Positions 27,286 through 38,691 of a stretch of 64,000 nt of DNA are shown here, piece by piece. A program made the position numbers and the translations under genes. Location: NCBI GenBank assembly GCA_903907955.1, contig CAIVPZ010000057.1:1-64000 (forward strand). The letters run 5' to 3'. The stretch's first letter is position 1, and each line of letters starts with the position of its first letter. The notes below the pieces were generated by a model. The model searched no databases and was not told the DNA's origin. It saw only the letters and a program-made list of their open reading frames with translations. This DNA comes from an uncultured Acetobacteraceae bacterium. GTDB taxonomy: Bacteria > Pseudomonadota > Alphaproteobacteria > Acetobacterales > Acetobacteraceae.

Positions 27286-28345
27286 CGTCGCCCCCGCCTC
27301 CGGCGACGCCGCCCGCCTCGCGGCCCGCGCCGAGCTTGACCGTCTCTGGGCCGCCGGGCGCGACTTCCTCGGCTGCGAGGCCGCCATCATGGGCGGCGCC
27401 ATGTCGTGGCTGAGCGAGCGCACCCTTACCGCCGCCATCAGCAATGCCGGCGGCTTCGGTGTGCTGGCCTGCGGCTCGATGGGACCCGACCTGCTGGAAC
27501 GCGAGATCGCCGCCACCCAGGCGCTGACGCAGCGCCCGTTCGGCGTGAACCTGATCACCATGCACCCGCAGCTCGACGATCTGATCGCGGTGACGGTGGC
27601 GGCCGGGGTCAGCCATGTGGTGCTGGCCGGCGGCATCCCGCCCGGCACCGCCGTGCGGGCGGTCAAGGACAGCGGGGCGAAGCTGGTGTGCTTCGCGCCG
27701 GCGCTGGTGCTGGCCAAGCGGATGGTACGCTCGGGCGCCGACGCGCTGGTGATCGAGGGCAGCGAGGCCGGCGGCCATATCGGCCCGGTGTCGCTGACCG
27801 TGCTGGCGCAGGAAATCCTGCCGCATATGCGCGACGTGCCTATATTCGTCGCCGGCGGCCTCGGCCGCGGTGAGGCGGTGCTGGCCTATCTGGACATGGG
27901 CGCGGCCGGGGCACAGCTCGGCACCCGCTTCGCCGCCGCGACCGAAAGCATCGCCCATCCGCGCTTCAAGGAGGCGTTCGTGCGCGCTTCCGCCCGCGAT
28001 GCGGTGCCGTCGGTGCAGCTTGACCCGCGCTTCCCGGTGATCCCGGTGCGCGGCCTGGCCAATGACGGCACCAAGCGGTTCCTGGAGCACCAGGCCGAGA
28101 CGCTGCGCCGCTTCCAGTCCGGCGAACTGACCAAGGAAGCCGCCCAGCTCAACATCGAGCATTTCTGGGCCGGCGCCCTGCGCCGCGCGGTGGTGGACGG
28201 CGACATCGAGCAGGGCAGCGTGATGGCCGGCCAGTCGGTCGGGCTGGTCACCGCGGTGCAGCCGGTGGCCGAGATCATCGCCGAAATCGTCGAGCAGGCG
28301 GTTTCGGCGCTGGCTGCCCGCCACACCATCGCCATGCGGCGCTGA
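27278..28345 (+). CDS. Nitronate monooxygenase/FabK-like flavoprotein
   Basis: The 355-residue TIM-barrel FMN protein carries AIMGGAMSWLSERTLTAAIS at the start, the EGSEAGGHIGP motif and PIFVAGGLGRGEAV, which bind the flavin phosphate in this family. Members are 2-nitropropane dioxygenases/nitronate monooxygenases or FabK-type enoyl-ACP reductases; sequence alone does not decide. Its start lies inside the lysC end, suggesting co-translation. Confidence 0.88.
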   Translation: MPDVAPASGDAARLAARAELDRLWAAGRDFLGCEAAIMGGAMSWLSERTLTAAISNAGGFGVLACGSMGPDLLEREIAATQALTQRPFGVNLITMHPQLDDLIAVTVAAGVSHVVLAGGIPPGTAVRAVKDSGAKLVCFAPALVLAKRMVRSGADALVIEGSEAGGHIGPVSLTVLAQEILPHMRDVPIFVAGGLGRGEAVLAYLDMGAAGAQLGTRFAAATESIAHPRFKEAFVRASARDAVPSVQLDPRFPVIPVRGLANDGTKRFLEHQAETLRRFQSGELTKEAAQLNIEHFWAGALRRAVVDGDIEQGSVMAGQSVGLVTAVQPVAEIIAEIVEQAVSALAARHTIAMRR

Positions 28346-28358
28346 TAGCCCCGCGGCG

Positions 28359-30605
28359 ATGTCAACGCCGCGCCATCTGCTTGCCCGCCTGCGCAGCCTG
28401 ATGGCGCGCGGCGCCGCACCCTTGTCCGAAATCGCCCGCCTGGTCGCCTCCGAACTGGTGGCCGAGGTGTGCTCGATCTACGCCATGCGGCCGGGTGACA
28501 CGCTGGAACTGGCGGCCACCGAAGGGCTGCGCCCGGAATCGGTCGGCCGGACCCGGCTGCGCGTGGGCGAGGGCATCGTCGGCCTGGTGGCGGCGACCTC
28601 GCACCCGATGAACCTGGCCGATGCGCAGGGTCACCCCGACTTTGCCTACCGGCCGGAGACCGGCGAAGAACCCTACGCCTCCATGCTGGCGGTGCCGGTG
28701 CGCCGTGCCGGCCGCACCCTCGGCGTGCTGGCGGTGCAGAACCGCGCCCCCCGCCTGTATGAGACCGACGAGGTCGAGGCGCTGGAAACGGTGGCGATGC
28801 TGCTGGTCGAGCCGCTGGCCGCCGCCGGCGCCTCGGATGGTGGCGAGGAAGGGGTGGGCGCCACGCTGCCGCGGCGTTTCACCGGCTCGGTGCTGGTGCC
28901 GGGACTGGTGCTCGGGCCGATCGTGCTGCCAGGCGCGCATGCACCGCGCCGCCTGCTCGCCGAGGACCCGGAGACCGAGCTGGCCCGGCTGGCGCATGCG
29001 CTGGAAAGCATGCGCCGCGGGCTTGACGAACTGATCACCGACCGGCTGCCCGGCAGCGGCAAGACCAGCCCGGAAGCCCGCGAGGTGCTGGAGGCCTACC
29101 GTCTGGTCGCCTCCGACCCCGGCTGGCTGCGCCGGGTCGGCGAGGCGATCCGCGGCGGCCTGTCGGCCGAGGCGGCGGTGCACCGGGTCGCCGGCGAACT
29201 GCGCGACCGCATGCGGCGGATCGTCGATCCCTATCTGCGCGAGCGGATGGCCGACCTGGAGGATATGGCCGGCCGGCTGCTGGCCTCGCTGGACGGCGGC
29301 AGCGAGCCGGCTGCGGTGCCCGAAGGCGCCATCCTGCTGGCGCGGCGACTCGGCCCCGCCGAGCTGCTCGACTGGCATGGCCGCGGCATCGCCGGCCTGG
29401 TGGTGGAGGAGGCAAGCCCGGCCGGCCATGCCGCCATCCTGGCCCGGGCGATCGGCATCCCGGCGATCGGCGGCGCGCGCGGCATCATCGAGGCCGCCGA
29501 GGCCGGCGACGAGGCGATCCTCGACGCCGAGGACGCCCCGCGCGGCGGGCCGGCGGCGCAGGTGATCCTGCGCCCCGAGCAGGAAGTCCGGCTGTCGTAT
29601 CAGCGTGCCATGCATGCCCGCAGCGAACGGCGGGCCGGCTGGGCGGCGCTGCGCGGGCTGCCCTCGGTGACCCGCGACGGCACCCGGGTGCGGCTGATGC
29701 TGAATGTCGGCCTGGCACTGGAACTCGCCCAGCTGGAGGCCACCGGCGCCGAGGGCATCGGCCTGTTCCGCACCGAAATCGCCATGCTGGCTCGCGGCGC
29801 CATCACCGAGGTGCAGGAGCAGGCGTCGGTGTACGGGCGTGTGCTGGACGAGGCGGCCGGGCGGCCGGTGGTGTTCCGCACCCTCGACCTCGGCGGCGAC
29901 AAGCTGCTGCCCGGCAGCCCGCCGCCGGAGGAGGAAAATCCGGCCATGGGCTGGCGCAGCCTGCGCATCGGGCTCGACCGCCCTGCCCTGCTGCGGCGCC
30001 AGTTGCGGGCGCTGCTGGTGGCCGCGGCCGGGCGCCCCTTGTCGGTGATGTTCCCGATGGTGGCGACGGTGGCCGAATTCTGCACCGCCCGCGCCCTGCT
30101 GCTGGTCGAGGCCGAGCGGGTCCACCCGGCCCCCGAGTCGCTGCAGATCGGCACCATGCTGGAGGTGCCGGCGCTGATGTGGCAACTCCCCGAACTGCTG
30201 CGCGAGGCTGACTTCATTTCCGTCGGCACCAACGATCTGTTGCAGTTCCTGTTCGCCGCCGACCGCGGCAGCCCGCTGCTGGCCGGGCGCTACGACGTGC
30301 TGTCGCCCGCCATGCTGTCGCTGCTCGCCGACCTCACGGCGCAGGCGCAGGCAGCGGGCGTGCCGCTTTCGGTGTGCGGCGAGGCGGCATCCCGGCCGCT
30401 GGAGGCGATCACGCTGGCCGGACTCGGCGTGGCCACCCTGTCCATGCCGGCCTCCGGCATCCTGCCGGTGAAGGCGGCGCTGGCGGCCGTGGACCTGCCG
30501 GCATTCCGCGAATTGCTGACGGCGCTGCGGCGCACCGGCGCGGCCGAGCCTTCCCTGCGCGAACCGATCGCCGCCTGGGCACGCGAGCACGACGTGCCGG
30601 TCTGA
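28359..30605 (+). CDS. ptsP: PEP-protein phosphotransferase PtsP (EI-Ntr)
   Basis: EI-Ntr starts the nitrogen phosphotransferase relay. The 748-residue protein has an N-terminal GAF domain (about 1-165; NLADAQGHPDFAY, YASMLAVPV) and the phosphohistidine domain with the EEASPAGHAAILARAIG active-site loop. The PEP-binding barrel shows FRTLDLGGDKLLPG, GTNDLLQFLFAADR and VCGEAAS. Length is normal. It follows the flavoprotein by 13 bases. The downstream NPr and EIIA-Ntr genes are not in this window. Confidence 0.95.
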   Translation: MSTPRHLLARLRSLMARGAAPLSEIARLVASELVAEVCSIYAMRPGDTLELAATEGLRPESVGRTRLRVGEGIVGLVAATSHPMNLADAQGHPDFAYRPETGEEPYASMLAVPVRRAGRTLGVLAVQNRAPRLYETDEVEALETVAMLLVEPLAAAGASDGGEEGVGATLPRRFTGSVLVPGLVLGPIVLPGAHAPRRLLAEDPETELARLAHALESMRRGLDELITDRLPGSGKTSPEAREVLEAYRLVASDPGWLRRVGEAIRGGLSAEAAVHRVAGELRDRMRRIVDPYLRERMADLEDMAGRLLASLDGGSEPAAVPEGAILLARRLGPAELLDWHGRGIAGLVVEEASPAGHAAILARAIGIPAIGGARGIIEAAEAGDEAILDAEDAPRGGPAAQVILRPEQEVRLSYQRAMHARSERRAGWAALRGLPSVTRDGTRVRLMLNVGLALELAQLEATGAEGIGLFRTEIAMLARGAITEVQEQASVYGRVLDEAAGRPVVFRTLDLGGDKLLPGSPPPEEENPAMGWRSLRIGLDRPALLRRQLRALLVAAAGRPLSVMFPMVATVAEFCTARALLLVEAERVHPAPESLQIGTMLEVPALMWQLPELLREADFISVGTNDLLQFLFAADRGSPLLAGRYDVLSPAMLSLLADLTAQAQAAGVPLSVCGEAASRPLEAITLAGLGVATLSMPASGILPVKAALAAVDLPAFRELLTALRRTGAAEPSLREPIAAWAREHDVPV

Positions 30606-30980
30606 ACCGGGCCGGTGACAACCAGCCGTGCGAAATGCCGCGTTTCCCGCCACGCCGCGAGGCCACTATCGTGGGCTGGGATAATGCACCGGATATGCAA
30701 GAAATAGAGATGCTTTCGGCAACGTTATCCGGCAATGACGCTTCGACTCGGCAACCTGGGATCAAAAAGACACGGTCCAGAGAAATCTTGTATCCACCGC
30801 CCTATCGGCGGAATTGCTGAGATGTGGCATGGAAGGTTCACGCATTCTGGCGGGCCGATCACGCGCTCGGCGGTTGGCAAGCACGGCGCGTCGGTTTAGA
30901 ACCCATCCCCGACGATCGACGGGTACCGCGCGCCGGTTTCCTGTTCCACCGCCAACATCTGAGCTTGGGAACGAGCCGCC
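30606..30980. other. 375-bp gap between ptsP and rodZ
   Basis: No gene is supported. GC content dips around 30670-30800. A small hairpin CCGCC-CTATC-GGCGG (30797-30811) may end the ptsP transcript. The remainder probably holds the rodZ promoter, but no clear -35/-10 pair is convincing. Short open frames here lack family resemblance. Confidence 0.6.
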
Positions 30981-32012
30981 GTGCTGCAGGATCGCAGATC
31001 CGATTTCGTGCAGGGACAAGCCCTGTTCTGGCCGACCGGGGGAGAACCCGGCCAGTCGCTGGCGGACCCGCCCGGGCCGACCAGCACCTTGCGGGTATGC
31101 AACGATATGCGTTGCGCGCGCGAGCGGCTTGGCTGGGAGCGCGACGCCGTCGCCGCCTGGCTGCGCATACGCCCGGCCGTGCTGAGTGCCATTGAGGACG
31201 GCCGGCTCGCCGACCTGCCGTCGGGGGCCTACGTGGTGGGCTTCCTGCGCAGCTATGCGAACGCGCTCGGCCTCGATGCCGACGAGGTGGCACGCCGCTT
31301 CCGCGCCGAGGCAGCCGAGCTGACCCGCAAGCCCGAACTGACCTTCCCCGCGCCGGTGCCCGAGCGCGGCGTGCCGGCCGGTGCCGTGGTGCTGTTGGGT
31401 GCGGTGCTTGCGGTCGGCGCGTATGCCGGCTGGTATCGCATGTCGGATACGCGGCCCGGCGACGAGCCGGTGCGCCAGGTGCCGCAGCGTCTGGCCGAAC
31501 TGGTGAAAGCCCCGCCGGCACCGATCCAGGTGCCGACTCCGCCGCGAATCGTCGCCGAGTTGCCGTCGCCGCCGCCGGCGTTGCCCCCGGTGCCGCCGAC
31601 CGCCGCGGCCGCCGCCATCCCCGCTGCAGGCGTGTTCGGCCCGCCGCTGTCCGCAACCCCGGTGCCGCCCGGCGCCGGGCTGCCCCCGCTGCCCGAAGGC
31701 ACCCGCATCGTGCTGCGGGCGAAGGCCGACAGCTGGCTGATGGTGCGCGACCGCCAGGGCCGGGTGCTGCTGAACCGCGTGCTGCGCACCGGCGAAACCT
31801 GGCCGGTGCCGCCGGGCAAGCTGCCCGCCCAGTTGCTGCTCAGCACCGGCAACGCCAGCGGCACCGAGGTGCTGGTCGACGGCCAGCTGACCGCCTCGCT
31901 GGGCAATCAAGGGGTGGTGCGTCACGATTTGCCGCTCGATCCCGATGCCATCCGCGACGGCCGGCTGGCCCCGCCGGTGGCGGCAGCGCGCTCGGCGACC
32001 GGCAGGAATTAA
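30981..32012 (+). CDS. rodZ: RodZ-like helix-turn-helix membrane protein (DUF4115)
   Basis: RodZ couples MreB to the cell-shape machinery. The 343-residue protein has an N-terminal HTH_25 domain (about 37-105; LGWERDAVAAWLRIRPAVL, GAYVVGFLRSYANALGLD), one membrane helix (AGAVVLLGAVLAVGAYAGW, about 134-152), a Pro-rich periplasmic linker and a C-terminal DUF4115 beta domain (IVLRAKADSWLMVRDRQG). The start is a GTG with a weak ribosome site, chosen because the conserved HTH reaches close to it. In relatives ispG normally follows; here terC follows in opposite orientation. Confidence 0.88.
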   Translation: MLQDRRSDFVQGQALFWPTGGEPGQSLADPPGPTSTLRVCNDMRCARERLGWERDAVAAWLRIRPAVLSAIEDGRLADLPSGAYVVGFLRSYANALGLDADEVARRFRAEAAELTRKPELTFPAPVPERGVPAGAVVLLGAVLAVGAYAGWYRMSDTRPGDEPVRQVPQRLAELVKAPPAPIQVPTPPRIVAELPSPPPALPPVPPTAAAAAIPAAGVFGPPLSATPVPPGAGLPPLPEGTRIVLRAKADSWLMVRDRQGRVLLNRVLRTGETWPVPPGKLPAQLLLSTGNASGTEVLVDGQLTASLGNQGVVRHDLPLDPDAIRDGRLAPPVAAARSATGRN

Positions 32013-32014
32013 GG

Positions 32015-32054
32015 CCAGGGCGCTGCCCTGGTGGGGTTCGGGGCAACGCCCCGA
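32015..32054. repeat. Double palindrome cluster 4 (convergent junction)
   Basis: CCAGGGC-GCT-GCCCTGG (32015-32031) is identical to the first module of cluster 2. It is followed by TCGGGGC-AAC-GCCCCGA (32038-32054). They separate the ends of rodZ and the convergent terC gene and begin 3 bases after the rodZ stop codon. Confidence 0.85.
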
Positions 32055-32078
32055 CAGGATCACGGCGCCCCTCACCCA

Positions 32079-32798
32079 TCAGGGCTTGGACCGCCGGCGC
32101 GCCCGGGCGAAATGGTTCAGCAACTCGACAAAGGCGGAAAAGCCGATCGCGGCGTAGACGTAACCCCGCGGCATGTGCACGCTGAACCCGTCGGCAACCA
32201 GCATCGCCCCGATCAGCAACAGAAAGCTGAGTGCCAGCATCTTCACCGTGGGGTGGCGGTTGATGAACCCGGCCACCGGCCCGGATGCCACCATCATCAC
32301 GGCAACCGAAAGCGTCACCGCCGCCATCATCACCGCAAGCTGGCCGGCCATGCCGACCGCGGTGATCACGCTGTCGATCGAGAACACCAGGTCGATCATC
32401 ACGATCTGCGCGACCGTGGCGCCGAACCGGGCCGGCGGCGTCGCCGCGGTGGGGTGGTCCGCCTCGCCCTCGATGCGCTCGTGGATCTCGACGGTTCCCT
32501 TGTAGAGCAGGAACAATCCGCCGCCGAGCAGGATGAGGTCACGCCAGGAGAAATCCTGGCCGAACACCGCCAGCACCGGGGTGGTCAGCCGCATGATCAG
32601 GGTGATGCCGGAGAGCAGCCCGAGCCGCAGCACGAGCGCCAGCAACAGCCCCAGACGTCTGGCCGCGCCGGCGCGGGACGGCGGCAGCCGCCCGGCGAGC
32701 AGGGCGACGAAGATCAGGTTGTCGATGCCGAGCACGATCTCCATCGCGGTCAGGGTGACCAGGCTGGCCCAGATCTGCGGGTCGGTGAGCCACTGCAT
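32079..32798 (-). CDS. TerC family integral membrane protein
   Basis: The 239-residue protein has about seven membrane helices and the two acidic signatures of TerC proteins, EIVLGIDNLIFVALL (about 20-34) and IDLVFSIDSVITAVGM (about 135-150). TerC/Alx relatives export Mn2+ or support metalation of secreted proteins. This one lacks CBS or CorC domains, so it is the short YjbE/TerC form. No yybP-ykoY manganese riboswitch was recognised upstream. Confidence 0.9.
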   Translation of the reverse strand: MQWLTDPQIWASLVTLTAMEIVLGIDNLIFVALLAGRLPPSRAGAARRLGLLLALVLRLGLLSGITLIMRLTTPVLAVFGQDFSWRDLILLGGGLFLLYKGTVEIHERIEGEADHPTAATPPARFGATVAQIVMIDLVFSIDSVITAVGMAGQLAVMMAAVTLSVAVMMVASGPVAGFINRHPTVKMLALSFLLLIGAMLVADGFSVHMPRGYVYAAIGFSAFVELLNHFARARRRSKP

Positions 32799-32943
32799 CT
32801 CAGGCCACGCCGCAGACGCGGTGCAGGCCAGGGCGGGCGAGGGTCATGCGGCGGTCTCCGTCACGTTTCGGGTCCGGCGCCTGCCAGCGCGACGGCCTGG
32901 TTTCAATCGAAGGACAGGCGTTTATCGTGTCGGACACCGCGCC

Positions 32944-33972
32944 TCAACCGCCGGTGACGCTCATGTGGCGCGCCACCGCGGGGGCGTCCCGGCGGCGGTC
33001 GATGACGAAGTCATGGCCCTTCGGCTTGCGGGCGATCGCCGCCAGGATGGCCGCCTCCAGCGCCGCATCGTCGGCACCGGCGCGCAGTACGCTGCGGAAA
33101 TCGGCGGAGTCGTCCCGGCCCAGGCACATGAACAGCTGCCCGGTGCAGGTCAGCCGCACCCGGTTGCAGCCCTCGCAGAAATTATGCGTCATCGGCGTGA
33201 TGAAGCCGATGCGCGTCCCGGTTTCGGCGACATCGAAATAGCGGGCCGGTCCGCCGGTGGAATAGCCGCTCCCGGTCAGCGTCCAGCGGCGCCGCAGCCG
33301 TGCGCGCACCAGCGAAAGCGGCAGATACAGGTCGGTGCGGTCGGCGCCGGTTTCGCCCATCGGCCCGGTATCGCCCATCGGCATGGTTTCGATCAGGCAG
33401 AGATCGAAGCGATGCCCGCCGCACCAGGCCAGCAGGGCGTCAAGTTCGTCCTCGTTCACCCCACGCAACGCCACCGCGTTGATCCTGACCGCCAGACCGG
33501 CGTCGCGGGCGACGAATATGGCGTGCAGCACGCGGTCCAGGCTGCCGCCGCGGGTGATCGCGGAGAATTTCTTAGGATCAAGGGTGTCGAGGCTGACATT
33601 CACGCGGCGCACACCCGCTTGATGCAGCGCTTCGGCGTGCCGGGCGAGTTGGGTTCCGTTGGTGGTGACGGTGAGTTCCCGCAGCCCGCCTTGCGGCCCG
33701 GCAACCAGCCGCTCCCCCAGCGAACGAAACAGCGTGGCGACGCCACGCCGCACCAGCGGCTCGCCGCCGGTGATACGGATCCTGGTCACCCCAAGGCGGA
33801 TGAAGGCGCCGCACAGCCGGTCGAGTTCCTCCAGGCTGAGCAGCGCGGGCCTGGGCAGGAAGGTCATGTCTTCAGTCATGCAGTAGACGCAACGCAGATC
33901 ACACCGATCGGTCACCGAGACACGCAGATACGTGATGGACCGGCCGAACGGATCGATCATGGCGGACGCCAT
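32944..33972 (-). CDS. moaA: GTP 3',8-cyclase MoaA
   Basis: MoaA is the radical SAM enzyme that starts molybdenum cofactor synthesis. The 342-residue protein has the radical SAM cluster motif CDLRCVYCM (about 24-32) and the second 4Fe-4S site [20 protein letters not shown] near the C-terminus. In-frame ATGs at 33972 and 33960 both fit; GAGGGGG lies just before the first. A partner moaC is not in this window. Confidence 0.95.
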   Translation of the reverse strand: MASAMIDPFGRSITYLRVSVTDRCDLRCVYCMTEDMTFLPRPALLSLEELDRLCGAFIRLGVTRIRITGGEPLVRRGVATLFRSLGERLVAGPQGGLRELTVTTNGTQLARHAEALHQAGVRRVNVSLDTLDPKKFSAITRGGSLDRVLHAIFVARDAGLAVRINAVALRGVNEDELDALLAWCGGHRFDLCLIETMPMGDTGPMGETGADRTDLYLPLSLVRARLRRRWTLTGSGYSTGGPARYFDVAETGTRIGFITPMTHNFCEGCNRVRLTCTGQLFMCLGRDDSADFRSVLRAGADDAALEAAILAAIARKPKGHDFVIDRRRDAPAVARHMSVTGG

Positions 33973-34307
33973 TCCCCCTCAGTGCTCATTATGTCGTCCC
34001 TCGGGCTGCCTCGGCAAGGGCAGGTCAACCGGGCAGCCGGCGGTTCGCCTCCGCCCGCCATGGGGCGCTGGCGGCGCGCCGCCCCAGCAAACCTGCCAGT
34101 CTTCGATCGGCGGCAGCGCCGCTGCGCCGGCATCGACGCGCGGCTTGCCGGCGCCGGGCGAGGCCGCGGACAGCCATCGGCCGCACCCGCAAGCTGCCCA
34201 GAAAGGGGGGGCGCGGCAGCGCCCGCGCACCGCCGCCCCGCCCGCCGGATAGGCCGGTGCCGTTTTCATAGCGCAAACGTCTCGACTCCAGGCGCCGAGG
34301 CATCGTA
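33973..34307. other. 335-bp divergent gap between moaA and chpT-like gene
   Basis: No gene is firmly supported. A minus-strand open frame (34269-33979, 96 residues) ends 6 bases before moaA but is Pro/Ala/Arg/Cys-rich, lacks a well-placed ribosome site and matches nothing I know. The AT-richer patch at 34260-34310 probably contains the promoter of the chemotaxis operon. Confidence 0.5.
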
Positions 34308-35090
34308 ATGCGCAAGGTGCAGGCAGTCGCAAAAGGGTGTCCGGCATTGGTCAGCTTGGGTCCGAACAAGGCGTCCGCGCAGGGGACGACCGGGGATGGG
34401 ACGTCCCAGGACGAGCCGTCTTCGGATGTGCCGGGGTACGCGCCGGGCCCGTTGCCGACCACCGCCCGCGACGGGCTGCGGCTGGCCGAACTGGTCGCCA
34501 CCCGGCTCTGCCACGAGGTCAGCGGCCACGCCGGCACGCTGGCCGGCGCGGTGGAAATCGCCCGCACCGAGCCCGCCGCGGCCACCGAGGCGCTGGACAT
34601 CGCCGCCGCCGCCGCCGGCGCCCTGGCGGCCCGGTTGCGGCTGCTGCGTGCGGCCTGGACAGGGGCGGCGGAGCCGCTGGACGTCGCCGTGCTGCGGGCC
34701 TTGAGCGCCGGGCTGCCGCGGCACGTCTGGGCCGATTTCAATGGCTTGCCGGCATATCAGTCATTCCCCGCCGGAGTCGCCCAGGTCCTGCTGAACGTGC
34801 TGCTGCTGGCCGCCGAGAGCCTGCCGAAAGGCGGGGTGGTGACGCTTGGCGAAGCCGGGCCGAACGCGGTCCTGGTGGTGCCGCGTGGTCAGGACGCCGC
34901 CTGGCCGCCGGGGTTGGCGGCCTGGATGGCCGATCCGGCGCCGGCCTGGCGCGCCGCTGCCAGCGCCGGGCCGCGCGGGCTGCAGGGTCCCCTCACCGCT
35001 CTGCTGGCGCATGATTGCGGCACCCGGCTGTCGTTTGCCTTCGCCGCCAACGCCGAAGCCGCGCCGCCGCTGCTGTTGCACTTCACCTGA
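34308..35090 (+). CDS. ChpT-like histidine phosphotransferase
   Basis: The 260-residue protein has RLAELVATRLCHEVSGHAG (about 61-79), matching the DHp helix of ChpT-type phosphotransferases around the phospho-acceptor His in LCHE. A degenerate Bergerat-like domain follows, without ATP-binding glycine boxes. ChpT passes phosphate from CckA to CtrA and CpdR in Alphaproteobacteria. This one lies directly upstream of cheA and may instead serve a chemotaxis relay. The first 50 residues are poorly conserved, so the true start may be further in. Confidence 0.72.
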   Translation: MRKVQAVAKGCPALVSLGPNKASAQGTTGDGTSQDEPSSDVPGYAPGPLPTTARDGLRLAELVATRLCHEVSGHAGTLAGAVEIARTEPAAATEALDIAAAAAGALAARLRLLRAAWTGAAEPLDVAVLRALSAGLPRHVWADFNGLPAYQSFPAGVAQVLLNVLLLAAESLPKGGVVTLGEAGPNAVLVVPRGQDAAWPPGLAAWMADPAPAWRAAASAGPRGLQGPLTALLAHDCGTRLSFAFAANAEAAPPLLLHFT

Positions 35091-35201
35091 TCGATCGCTC
35101 GCCCGCCGGCTGACCAGGCGCGGCGGATTTTACCGTTTCTTCGTTCCCGCGACGCACTCTGCCCCGACAGCCTCGACCTCCCGGGGCGGACGGAGAGCGC
35201 G

Positions 35202-37808
<2,607 letters not shown>

Positions 37809-37823
37809 GGAACGGAGGGGAGC

Positions 37824-38303
37824 ATGGGCATCACGGTGCTGGAACGGCCGGCGGAAGCCTCGGCCGGCGGAGACGAGCGGGTGTTCGTGACGCTGACCGT
37901 CGCGGACCAGTTGTGCGGCGTGCCGGTGCAGGCGGTGCGTGACGTGCTGGGCGAGCAGGTGATCACCCGCATCCCGCTGGCGCCGAGCGAAATCGCCGGC
38001 AGCCTCAACCTGCGCGGGCGGATCGTCACCGCCATCGACCTCCGCCGGCGGCTGGGCCTGCCGGATGCGCCGGCGGGCACGCCGCGCATGTCGGTGGTCG
38101 CCGAGCAGGGCAGCGAACTCTATGCCCTGCTGGTCGATCAGGTCAGCGAAGTGCTCAGCCTGCCGGCCGACACCTTCGAGCGCAATCCGCCCACGCTGCC
38201 GCCGGAATGGGCGGCGCACAGCGTCGGCATCCACCGGCTGGAGGACCGCCTGATGGTGGTGCTGGACGTGGTCCGCGTGCTGGCGCTCGCGCCGGAGGGC
38301 TGA
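37824..38303 (+). CDS. cheW: Chemotaxis coupling protein CheW
   Basis: CheW bridges receptors to CheA. The 159-residue protein is one CheW domain, with VFVTLTVADQLCGVPVQAV, SEIAGSLNLRGRIVTAIDLRRRL, and the C-terminal HRLEDRLMVVLDV. It has a strong GGAGGGG ribosome site 15 bases after cheA and lies 4 bases before cheY. Confidence 0.95.
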   Translation: MGITVLERPAEASAGGDERVFVTLTVADQLCGVPVQAVRDVLGEQVITRIPLAPSEIAGSLNLRGRIVTAIDLRRRLGLPDAPAGTPRMSVVAEQGSELYALLVDQVSEVLSLPADTFERNPPTLPPEWAAHSVGIHRLEDRLMVVLDVVRVLALAPEG

Positions 38304-38307
38304 GCGC

Positions 38308-38691
38308 ATGGCCCTCGCTGCGAACCGGGCGCGAACCTGCCTGGTGGTGGATGACAGCCGCGTGGTGCGCAAGGTCGCGCGCCGCATCCTGGAAGGCAAC
38401 GGCTTTGCCGTGCGGGAGGCGGCGGACGGCAGCGAGGCACTCACCTCCTGCCGCGCCAGCCTGCCGGATTGCGTGCTGCTGGACTGGAACATGCCGGTGA
38501 TGAACGGCATCGAGTTCCTCAAGGCGCTGCGCCAGGAATTCGGCCCCAGCCCGCCGGTGGTGTTCTGCACCACCGAAACCGAGATGAGTTTCGTCGAACA
38601 GGCGATCGCGTGCGGGGCGCAGGAATTCATCATGAAGCCGTTCGACGACGAAATCCTGCTGGGCAAGTTCGGCCAGGTCGGCCTGCTGTGA
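38308..38691 (+). CDS. cheY: Chemotaxis response regulator CheY (che-operon copy)
   Basis: This is a single receiver domain of 127 residues with LVVDDSRVVR, phospho-Asp in LLDWNMPVMNG, switch Thr in CTTET and Lys in MKPFDDE. It lies between cheW and cheB. A second CheY sits at 5047-5433 in the flagellar operon. Sharing of phosphate between the two (one motor-binding, one sink) is known in other Alphaproteobacteria and is inferred here. Confidence 0.93.
   Translation: MALAANRARTCLVVDDSRVVRKVARRILEGNGFAVREAADGSEALTSCRASLPDCVLLDWNMPVMNGIEFLKALRQEFGPSPPVVFCTTETEMSFVEQAIACGAQEFIMKPFDDEILLGKFGQVGLL

Noticed and set aside
28362-30653. Long minus-strand frame opposite ptsP
   Set aside because: Antisense shadow of ptsP; low-complexity composition and no ribosome site.
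32799-32943. Possible yybP-ykoY manganese riboswitch before terC
   Set aside because: The conserved aptamer loops could not be found in the minus-strand leader; sequence is GC-rich without matching motifs.
33979-34269. Minus-strand 96-codon frame upstream of moaA
   Set aside because: No ribosome site near the start, Pro/Arg/Cys-rich, no recognised family. Spacing to moaA is suggestive but not enough.
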